A stretch of DNA of 64,000 bases, from the NCBI RefSeq assembly GCF_000003815.2, contig NC_049981.1, forward strand, positions 25,862,463 through 25,926,462, read 5' to 3'. How positions within the stretch are numbered: the first letter of the stretch is position 1; every line of letters begins with the position of its first letter. The notes beneath the pieces were generated by a model. The model had not been told where the DNA came from. It saw nothing but the letters and a program-made list of their open reading frames with translations, and did not search any database. Source of the stretch: Branchiostoma floridae. Taxonomy: Eukaryota; Chordata; Leptocardii; Amphioxiformes; Branchiostomatidae. The translations under genes and the position numbers were made by a program. Shown here one piece after another: positions 49,250-60,800 of the stretch.

Positions 49250-51735
49250 CATTGTTTAGATCACTGATTTAGTTGAAAATAATGACAGAGGAACTGAAAA
49301 TTGGCACTAAAGAAGGGAGGATGTATTGCTTTGGGTGTGCATCATGGCATGTACTGTCCTATACCGGTATGGAAGTGCAAAGTGAAGTTGTGAGAATCTG
49401 GTACTAGCTTATCAGCTAGTTGAATGTAAAACCCCACTTCGTACAAGAGTGAGGTAGCTAGGCTGGGTACTGTATTTCCACTTTCAGAGAGGACAACAGA
49501 TATGGGTCACCTGAAGACTATCATAATGGTACATGTGAGAGTAAAATAAATTAAGACCGAGTGTTAATGTAAAAGTGTACTTCAGTTAAGATTAATCTGG
49601 AAAAATTATGTCATGACTGTTTGCAAGTAAAAATTTGATTGGAAACTTGAAGCTTGCCAAATCATTACATAAGTGACAGCAACTATCACAGCTTCTGGAA
49701 AAAACCCAGACAGGTGTCATGTACTGTTAATATGTAAGTGGTGGCCATGGAATGGCTCAGTATAACGAGACAATAATTGAGGCCAGTCAAACAGCTAAAC
49801 CTCAGCTTGTTGCATTACAATGATCACCTTTAGTCTATGATTCAGTCTAGGACTCATTCATACATATCTAAACACTGTCTTATAGTGTTTTACCTGCTCC
49901 ATGATGAATAATGCAATGACCAAAAAAAAAAAAATTGGTGCCAAATGGTTAACAGAAACACATGACTCCAGTGACACAAAATGTCCACAATGATTTTCTC
50001 AAAATGTTCCACATGGACACATGGAGAGCATGTTTCCATTACATTTGCTTTAAAGTACACGCTTTCCACAATGATTGATACGTAAAATGTGCTAAGCATG
50101 ACACAGAAACTACTAAAATTCATATTATTTTCCACATTTCAAACTTTCTGTGAAAGTGCGAGGTTAGAAAACTATATTTTGCATTACTGTTGTCTTAGCA
50201 TGATAATTCGTAAGATGTGTTTCAAGCCTTGCAAACAACAACCTTTTTAATTCTATTTCTATCCTGGTCAGTTCAGTACAATGTAATGATAACTGTACCT
50301 CAAATATTCAAACTTACTATGCTCAACAAGAGACGATTCCACAATTACGATACAGTTTACAAAATAAACTGTTCTCTCTTCAGCAGTTTTCGTGGACTAA
50401 GGAAAAAAAACATTTTGTCTTACACCAAGTCCAGAAGCACAGGGAATATGTCACTCTATTACATTTGTATATCAAGGTTTGCACATGTTGGAAATGAGAT
50501 CCACAAACTTTCAATTGTATTGTCTTTTGTTTGTCAGTTACAACTCAATACAAAATGCAGAGAATTGGTCACTGTTGCACATGTTTAGGCAGTCAACATT
50601 TACTCTTCTTTTATCCAAGCCCATCACTTACATTCTGCAACCAACACAATTGGTTTTAAGAGATCCATGCATTCAAAAGAAATGTTTGAAAAAATGCTCT
50701 TATACCATAGTAAGGTCACATTACTTCCCATGTAAATACTATCAGTCATGTAGGTTAAACTCTGCCATGTCCATGTTTAGAAGTCTTAGTAAATCTTACC
50801 CTTTTTCCACATCAGTCATAGTATATAAATACAGCTTAGTAACTACAAATACATTGGAATGTAAGATTGTCATAGAGTCATCATTGATCATATCAAGTTT
50901 TCTTTTCTTTTACAAGCTACATGTACTAATGAAAGGTGTACTTTAGCAGGTCTGAAATTCAGCTACCACTTATACCTCACAGTTTTTGCTATGGTAATAT
51001 GTCACAGTGAAAGAAAGTGAAGGAGTGAAAGAAAGAATGATGTAGATCGCAGGCATATGTCTAGTATCCTTCCTCACTCTTGGATGGATCTTTTTGCGCT
51101 CTTTTTAACCAAATTTTAACCATTCTCTCATCCATGTTGGACCAAAAATTGAAAGTCCTTCTGCACTAAAAGTTTCTTTCCACGGACTGCAAGTTTGTGA
51201 AACTTCTCCCTGAAAAGTGTCTCCCTCCTACACTCAACCCAAAAAGCCTTCAAAAGTTCAGTGTCAAAAAGTGGTCTCCTGGCCTTGCACTGATAGATTG
51301 TATCTACTTTACAAAATTGATATGTCACCTTTAAAGGCAGTTTACTGGTTATGTGAAACAAGTAAAAAGACTGACTTGCTCCAACTGGTCTATCCAAAAT
51401 CAAGACCTGGAGGAAGCCCTGCTCAAACAAGAAATTATTAGACATTGATTTAACATTTCACTTTAAAGTTGAAAAGACAGTGATTAAAATGACTTTTAAA
51501 ATCATGGCAACTTACAAAAAGTAACAGACAACATATATGGACATACAATTGACAAATGTGATACTTCATCGGATATCATCAGGTAATAAGCTGATTGAAC
51601 CTTTACAAATTGAAAAGGTTCTTTGAGTTGACTGATGTTTATCATGTAAGTACACCAATCTTAAACTATGAAAAGAAGATGAAAGTAGTATTCAATGCCC
51701 TTGTAAGAAGCACCGATTGTGGAGAGGACAGTCTT
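49250..51735 (-). other. Possible long 3' UTR or flank of the PDE gene
   Basis: This lies directly downstream of the last PDE codon on the minus strand. It is AT-rich with weak frames on both strands (155 codons plus at 50479-50946, 105 codons minus at 51128-51445) that show no motif. I did not find a convincing polyadenylation signal, so the transcript end is unknown. Confidence 0.3.
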
Positions 51736-51882
51736 CTACGATGCACAAGTCGGTCTCTCCGGACAGCACCCCCCTGAGCCATTCCGTTCTTCTTCACCCG
51801 TTTCTAGAATTATTCTTGACGGAGAGTCACCAACGGTAGCGAGCTCTTCTTCCAGTGATTCATTCTTTTCCCCACTTGACAC
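51736..51882 (-). CDS. PDE5A-like: Probable last PDE exon (alternative C-terminus)
   Basis: The acceptor tttacttgcag is followed by 48 codons and TAG in phase 0: [20 protein letters not shown], then an Arg/Glu-rich part and [12 protein letters not shown]. The acidic polar character continues the PDE tail. The two adjacent cysteines could be lipid-modified, but that is speculation. It is separated from the previous exon by a 1.7-kb intron filled by a SINE and a LINE fragment. Confidence 0.65.
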   Translation of the reverse strand: MSSGEKNESLEEELATVGDSPSRIILETGEEERNGSGGCCPERPTCAS

Positions 51883-54800
51883 CTGCAAGTAAAAGCAACG
51901 TTGGAAATTAAGCAGGCTATATTATCGTACCATGGCCTAGTGGCTAGGCTAGCGAACATGAGATCAAGGTTAGGTCACAGGTCTGATTCCTGGGTTTTAT
52001 GGCTAAACATCCTGTCCTTGGGTAAGGCACTTTACAACTTTCCTAACTTCACCCAGGTGTACATGTAATCATGGGTACCTGACTTTGCTTGGAGAGGTAA
52101 AAGGTGGTGTAAAATGAAAGAAAGGGCTCCTTATTCAAATATGGTGCCCTAACACAGTAGAATTCGTCCTGTCATAGACCAAGTGTTGCGTCCAAATCAA
52201 AATGGCTTCCGTCAAGGAAGATCAACCACATTTCTCACATTCTAGCGCTTAGGCGCATTGTTGAGGAGTTGAAAAACTTTGAGAAAGAAGCTGTGCTCGT
52301 GTTTATCGACTTCCGCAAAGCATTCGACTCGATAAATCGCTTCAAAATGTTCCACATACTGGAAGCCTACGGGATTCCGCCGGATGTCGTAAGTGCTGTT
52401 CGTGCCATGTATGAGGACACCACTGCTGTGGTAATCACTCCTGAGGGAGAAACTGATGCATTCAGCATCAATACCGGCGTCCTTCAGGGTGATCCCTTGG
52501 CACCCTTTCTCTTCATTATATGTCTTGACTATGCACTACGGTCTCCGATATCTGACTCGGAGGGACTAACACTCCGACGCAGACGAAGCCGACGTCACCC
52601 GGCCAAAACCCTACCTGATTTAGATTTTGCCGATGACATAGCTTTGTTGGAAGATTCAAGAGAACTTGCACAAAATCTTCTTACTAAAGTGGAAGTTGCC
52701 TGCCAAAGAATAGGGTCTACTTTTAACATCTGATGGCAGCTCTATAGAGCAGGTTTCCGACTTCAAATACTTAGGTGGTTTCACCGATAGTCTTCATGAT
52801 ATGAATGTTAGGATAGCCTTGGCATGGAGTGCCCTTCACTCATTGCACAGAGTTTGGAAATCCCCCATCAGAAAACAAACCAAGACAAAACTCTTTCAGA
52901 CATGTATTGAAACAATTCTGTCGTACGGATCTGAATCCTGGCTTATGACTAGGACACATTCCCAAAAACTCAATGGCACATATACGAGGATGCTTCGTCT
53001 AGTTTTGGAGGGCCAACTTCGTTTGCTCCACCTCTCAAGAGGATGAAAGATGATGATGATGATGATGAACACAGTAGATAACAACCAACTGCCCTTACAG
53101 CCTCGAAAAGGCTATAGGACTACCCTTTATACCCTTACCTTTGGGTTCCTTTTCTTCACTGTGTAGTATGTGACATGTACAGATATAATACATGTATATC
53201 TAAGGAAAATGGACTTGTAGGGATGAAAGATGCTCTTTATTTTGACTTTCTATGACATGAAGTTAAAGATTTTTCATAAAGTAAGTGCCCAAAGCCTTTT
53301 AAGTCAAAGAATAACGGAGGAGAGGGAAGGGAAAATTAAAAACTTTAAAATTAACTTGCTAAAGTTAGCCTGTTGAATTTTCAAGCTATAGATGAGAGGA
53401 TCAATATCAAGATTATCAATAAAGCATGACTAACAATTGCAACTTTGATCAGCTTTCACAAATGCTACTAGCTACTGATTGTACAAAAAAATAAAACACA
53501 AGGGCAAAATCAACAATACCATGATCACAGCAAGCACGCAGACCCAGGCAACTAATCAAGAGTCACCTTCCCAGTATCCTCTCCATCTATCCCATCAACC
53601 TCTGGAGCATCTTTCCCAGCAGCCTCTGCATCTTGCCGTTCCTTTCTGCTGTCTGCCAGGGTCTGCCAGTGCTGTCTGTTGTCTTCACACCCTTTCAACA
53701 GGGGGCTGAGGCTGGGCAGGGCTTTAGCCAAGTACTGTAGGGAAGACAAATGGAAGAGGATGGGTGGATGAATGGATGGATGAATAGATGGATGAATGAA
53801 TGGATGGATGAATGAATGAATAATTTAGATGGATGGATGAAATAATCATTTAGAAATAAAAGAAAAAAAATCATTCGTGGAAGGGATTACAAAACGTAAT
53901 CAACATACATGTACTTGCATTCTTTAAAATTCTAGTTCATCATGCAACCAACAATCTTATTAACAGAAATGAGATGTTCTAAAATTGTCTGTTACCTTGT
54001 AGACAGGCATACAGATGGCATCAATGAAGTCCACCTGCATCTCAGGTAGCTTGTCTTTTTTCTCCCTGTTCATCATGTCCTAAAAGGGGAGAAACATCAT
54101 GGTGACAAATTTGTCTGACGGTTTTTGTTTCTAATAACTGGTAAGCTGCCTATAGGTGTGACACTACAATAAATACAAGCTGCATAAGACCAGACTGTGT
54201 GATCCGTGTCTCTTTTCGAAAAGTGTGGTGAGATCTATAACAGCTTATGTTATGGCTCCTCAAACACAGGACCTCTGGCTTTACATTCCATCTCAGAGGA
54301 TGAAAGAGTATATCAAGAAGCACTACAATGGNNNNNNNNNNNNNNNNNNNNNNNNNNNNNNNNNNNNNNNNNNNNNNNNNNNNNNNNNNNNNNNNNNNNN
54401 NNNNNNNNNNNNNNNNNNNNNNNNNNNNNNNNNNNNNNNNNNNNNNNNNNNNNNNNNNNNNNNNNNNNNNNNNNNNNNNNNNNNNNNNNNNNNNNNNNNN
54501 NNNNNNNNNNNNNNNNNNNNNNNNNNNNNNNNNNNNNNNNNNNNNNNNNNNNNNNNNNNNNNNNNNNNNNNNNNNNNNNNNNNNNNNNNNNNNNNNNNNN
54601 NNNNNNNNNNNNNNNNNNNNNNNNNNNNNNNNNNNNNNNNNNNNNNNNNNNNNNNNNNNNNNNNNNNCTCACTTGGCCACTAGAGCACTCAAAGAGAAAT
54701 ATAATGCTCTACTAATATGTAGCCAGGGCAACAGACCTTCTTCTGGAGACTATCTATCTATGCGCCTTTGGAGTCACGTCTGTTAACAATTAAAACCGAG

Positions 54801-57800
54801 GAAATGTAGGGTAACACCCCAATTAACACAAAAATCAACATACTGTACCAGGTTTAAAGTCAATTAGGCCCCAAATCAAACCTGACCGTTGGGCCACCAC
54901 ACTTAACAAATCTACCAAATACCATCGCAATAGCACGCTGCGTACTGGAGATATAACCGCGGAAACGCAGCAAAACACACAAAACACGAACCTTAAAACT
55001 ATACCTGCATTTCATACAGGTAATAAGTAGCGTAATTCAAAATATAGAAAATATTTGTTACAAAATGTAGTATTGCATATGTTTAGTGTTATTCTACCTG
55101 CATAGGATGCTTAGAAATGTGCAGAGATAGCTTGGTTGTTGATTTATCGGAGTTTGGACCCCCTTTTTGTGTTGTGTTAGAACGTTCCACTGAAACGCAA
55201 GTCACAAACTACAGTTTGGAATGGTGGCGTTAAATGAAATACATGCCTGCACAGCTTCAATCACAGTTATATGGTTGTTAACAAGATCTTAACTTGTTTT
55301 TGATGGGTTCTAAGCAAAATATACGATGGGTTCTCAGCAAAATGTACGATGACAAAAGCCATGCGCATTCACTTTTTTCGCGAACAGTTTTTTTGGACTT
55401 TGGATTCCCCCCATTATCCTTTGCACATCTAGCTCCAAACGTTATTAGTTTTCTAATGAGGACTTGATGTCGATGAGTTCCACTCTATGATATTTACAGA
55501 AGAGATGGAATAAGGAATAGAGCCTAACCCTTTGCTGCACAGGCCATGGTTTGGTAATGGCGGCTACATCACAAGCTGTCATCATCATACTCCTGTGGGC
55601 ACAAGACTTATCATTAGTGACATACAAGTGCATTATACTTCTACAACTACGTTGATAGTGACCTTGAAGTATCAATAGTAAGATTGATAATTCTATTTAT
55701 GTTTATGCAATTATATTACAGTAAAATTGAAAGATGTCCTAGAAAAAATATGAAATTCTGCCATTTGGTTGCTAACTTAATTTTTAAAGGGTATTATATG
55801 TGTCTTGAGGAAGAAATACATGTAAAACCATGAATGATATTCATCCCAACCTCAACAGTTTCCTGTTGTCCTTGTTGCTCCAGTCTGCCTCGTTTTTGTC
55901 CACTATTGAGAAAAATCCACCTCTCCACCTGAAAGATGATAGCAATGTTAAAATGCAAAATTTTTTCTTTGATCATATCAGGATTGTAGCCAGCCTGAAA
56001 TCATTATCCATCCCCTTGACTTTGAATCCTATTGAGCGCCCATGGCACAACGTTCGTAGGAAGGTCTAGGGGTAAGCTCCAGCAAAAAAATTTGAAATCT
56101 AGACCCTCTGAAACGCTATTTCCTGCATTTTGAGGTGTAAATTTTGCTGGTAGACTAAGCTGTTCAACAGCATCTGTTTGGGTGAAAAATTACACGAGAG
56201 AGACAGGTATTTTATGTCTTAGTACATGGATTTTTGTTCATAACAGAGGACGGAATGGGCGCAATTTTTTTTCGTCCCCAGCTGCAAAATTCCGTCAAAG
56301 GATGGAAGGACAGGTGCTGTTATAGTTTTCAAAACTAACTGAATAGAAACCACTGTGTTCCAAGAACTTGCAACTACATTCCAGCTGCATTCAAGAATTC
56401 ATACGCTAAGAATATGATCTGACAGAATCATTCAAGGTGGGTTTGTAGCACATTCCATGTCTTCTGACTGCAACAAAGCTATATTAGAATTTAGGTCCAT
56501 TTGGAATTCCTATCCAAATGTGGCCCAAATTCTTTAAATTTTTCATTCAACAGCACTTAATTTTAAGTGTGAACAAGGTAAGCTGAAGCCATCAACATGT
56601 ACAATGTATCGTATTAAAGAAGGATCACCTAGCACAGGTATGTAGATACCAACTGATCAAATATTATCACATGGCAATAGTATTAACACTTTTTAACATA
56701 CACAAACAGCTACAAAAAACAATACCTCTTTCACAGAGGAAAAAAAACAACAACTTACTTGAAGTAGAGTGCGAGGTCTGTAGAGAGAATTGCATGTTCC
56801 ATGACATCCAGGCACTTTGCATAGTCATCTTTACTCATACTGGATAGCAGCTCAGTACCCTGGACAAGAGAGCAGAAGTTAGCAACAAATCACTGCCCTG
56901 GGAAAGAGCTCACAAAGTTAATTTCATCATCACGTCACCCTAACTTTTAATTATTTGTTGCTTCTGCGATTGTTAGAAGTAATGCTACATAGAAATATTA
57001 ACTTGGGTTATACACATTTAGAGAGTAGATATACATGTAGTATGATGCAACTTTTCCTTCCAGTCTAGAGTTTTTATCTTAGTAATTCTCATTGCTAAAT
57101 TTTGACTTTAAAATGTCAGAAAACCAACAAAATAAATTGGACGGGCCTAAATGCCTGTTAAAGATTCACTAACTACAGACTGCTCTACGTATATGTAGTG
57201 GCCTGTGTAGTCTAGTGGCTACAGAAACAGAGACATGCACCACCCACATGTACACTGAAAGCTGTAGAAAAGATGTTAACTAAACATCTAAGTATATGCA
57301 AGTTTTGCTCACCCCTACCTCACTAGTGAGGATCATGATACACTGGTCAAAGTGGTGCCTCTCCATGGTGGAGGTTCCATAGAGCTGGGCCAGTGGGTGG
57401 TTAGACCTGATACAGGGTGAAAAGAAGTTCTATATATCAAGCGTTGAAAAAAAAAATCAGGCTGATATGCATGGTTTAGAAGTCAAATTTTGTCCTATTT
57501 GACAAATACCTAAACATTTTGATGAATCTTTTCTGAGATATGGTTTTCAGACCAGAATAGCTTTGCACTTACTCTGTTGGCAAAAAAACAAACCAATTGA
57601 ATTCTTAAAATTACGACCTCTACATATTAACTACTACGGTCTTCCTCTATAACTGCTTTACCTAAAAAAAACTAAAGACGTTGATACAGTTCATGTATTA
57701 CTTGCATAGGATATCATGCTTAGGATGTTTGTTATAGATTCGGAGGACTTACTTCATCTGGAAGGAGTTGTTGGTGCCCCTGTGGTCAAGGTCATGACAA

Positions 57801-60800
57801 AGACAGGCCAGGAGCAGGGCAAGGCCCTCAATGTCATCTAACAAGTCCTCCATGGACCCGGTCTGAAAAACACATTCAAGGAGAGGATATAAAACCTAGG
57901 GCAGGGCTGTCTCTAGCTTTTTGTCTGCCTCTCTGACATTGTTTGAGAGCCAATTTTGTCCGTCAGCAACATCTTTATCAAATGCACAGACACACAGGTG
58001 TCTGCAAGGGTTTTTAAAAACTAGGTATTTAGGGATACAAGACGACGGATGGTGGTTTCAAATTTCAATATTAAATATTTTCAAAATGTTCCAGTTTGAA
58101 ACCACCGTCAATTCGACTTAATACTGTAACATGTATCTCTTGTTTTAAAGACAAATGGTTATACGTTACCCCCAACGTATATAGGTGAACCAGCATTAAG
58201 TCAAACATAAAATTATAAGACATTCATTTTCTGCTCTGAATTATTGTGTGATTTTTCTAAACAACAATGGAGTAGACTTGCTGTACGACAGGATCTTTGC
58301 TGCAGGTACCTTTAGCATAGTGAACATCATCTGTGCCACATTGAAGGCGTGCCTCCAGTTGTGGTAGGTCACGTTTCTGTAGTTCTTCCGTACACTCAAC
58401 ATCCATCTGCACAGGCTCTGCACAAACAAGTTTTGGAATAAAAGATTAACAGACACATTGTGTGCATTGTTTCATATGGCATAATTATTTCCAAAGCTGT
58501 CAAACCTGTACTAGTGGGCACCTTGCATAAGAACTACCTGGTCATTGTGCCCACTTTTTGGTGGTTTCTTAAGTGTACTTTTCAATAGTCCTGTCTGTAG
58601 CACCAATTTGTCCTCTGTGACCATTTCTTTGAAGGCGCCCAGAGCAGTTTTTAGTGCATCAAAATAGGAAATATTCTGGATGAGACAATCGGTACGATAT
58701 TGACATTTACTTCACCATTCTAGCACATTTGTATCATTATTTCATACTTTCAACGTTTAAAAGGACGCAGAAACATGCCGCAAACGGCCCCCTTTGATTT
58801 ATTATATCCTACAATAAATCAGCACAGGATCGAGCCACTAACGGTTTCCCGTCGGTACTTTTCGGAGATTTTCGAACGCATGAGGTCACCGAGCGAATTG
58901 AATCTGATTCGCCCGTTCGCAAATCGAAACCATATTCGAACAAGTGACGACATCTCCGGAAGAATTCGGGATTCATTGGTCATGTTCGCGTGCATTCCAC
59001 AAATTTGAAATAATGACACGTGCAGCGCTCTGATTTTCAATGAGTTCTCACCACCCAGCGATGTCTCATCTTTGCTCAATAAAGGTCGATATGCATTGAG
59101 ATAGTGTTATTCAAGCTTACAGTGTGTAAAAATGACGTGAAAATTAAATTTGAAAAGACTAAAAAAACTGCTCTGGGCGCCTTTAAGTTACTTGAGTGGT
59201 CATTCTGCCACAGGTAGAGAAAGCTAAAATTCAGGAGAAGTTTACTTCTGAATATATAACATCTCTATAACACTTAGCTATATTCATGTAAAGAAGGTGC
59301 TGCATCACTCTATCACTATTTTCATGGTATTGCTGTTCTTAGCTTCATTCAGTTGCACAACCCATCAGAAATTTCTCGACAAGGACATGGTTTGCCACAA
59401 TCACCAAACCGAGTCGTCCTCTCTTCCACCATACTCCACATCTCAGGGGGAAGTTTCATGCTGAAAGCTTTTTCCCAAGACTACCTCTCTATTTAACAAT
59501 GGTAAGAACCTTAAATTTATCGAGTCAAAGGTGAACAGACATGTGTTAATATTACAGTCTCGTATAGTGTAACCAAAAATATCTGAGTGGCCTGCAACAA
59601 GTTGTTTTAAAGGTAATTTAAGAAAATAAAAATAAAACCTTACCTTGTAGTTGATGCTGAACTTGCTCAGATAGTCCATGTCCATGAACATCCTGATGGA
59701 GGCCTTCAGTGTTTCCTCATCCTCCAACCCGATGTCGTCAAAGTCCCAGCGCAGCAGGTGGAGACAGTCCGAGGAGGGGATGGGCAGTTTCTGAAATTCA
59801 CAAATATCCATTGCAATGTTAGCAGCATGATACTATTATGTAACGCTAGTTCACCTTTATCCATATGGTAACCTTTATCCGTTCTTTTTAAGAACAATAT
59901 TTTAAGGGAAATCAAGTCGACAGATGATGGTTTCAAACTGCAATATTTTGAAAATAGTACAATTTGAAAGTATCGTCCATCGACTTGATATCCTTGGATA
60001 CCCTGTTTAGCAACACAACGGATATAGGTTACTCCGCAGATAAAGGTGAAGTAACGTTATCTATTTGTATGGCATAACTTAATAACTGTTGCGTGACATG
60101 AAATGATATGAGAGAGAAATATGAACACATGAGTTCTGGAGGTTGGGAAGTAAAAGCTGCATAAAAAAGTCATGCTTTAGCAATGCCATAAATGTTTTTT
60201 TAAGTTTAGTTGGTTTTAAACATCCTAAATGTATGGGGTAAATTAACCCTATGAAGGACCTGTATCATTAAGACACATATCAGGTCTGTAACGAGAGAGA
60301 CCTCTTAAGATATGTCTGAATTCAAATTCTCAACCCTTTGTTCCAGATGCGAGATTGTTCGAAATTTTGACAGGATACGTGCTTCCTACTTTAAAGAGAA
60401 GGATCAGCCTCGTTTCCAATTATGACCGATAACTACAGTTTGGTCTAAAATGTTCTCAGGATAAAGATGACAAGGATCTGTCTATAACCAAACACTTTGC
60501 ACTGACAGTATGTACATATCATATATACATTTCATATTTGTACACATCTAATTTGCTTTTGGCTCTGCATCTCCAACAGATGCTGCTAGGTGGCACAGCT
60601 GCAACAAAAGTCAGGCAACTCACTCTTAACCTGTCTGCCTCTTCTTCTGATGCCACTGCATGGTAGGAAAGGCACTGTGTTGGGCAGGAAGATATCAGCA
60701 TCAGTATCATCAATGACCAGAAATAGGATACTGTTAGTCATTTTTATTTTCCATTGCATGCGCTTATCTTTTAAGTTGCATGTACTATATTATATAGATG

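Noticed and set aside
48462-49259. Long frames of 261-265 codons
   Set aside because: They consist of N from the assembly gap.
50217-50946. Two overlapping frames of 123 and 155 codons
   Set aside because: AT-rich, no domain, in the likely 3' region of the minus-strand PDE gene.
54206-54786. Frames of 119-169 codons across the gap
   Set aside because: N bases without stops; the flanks look like a repeat.
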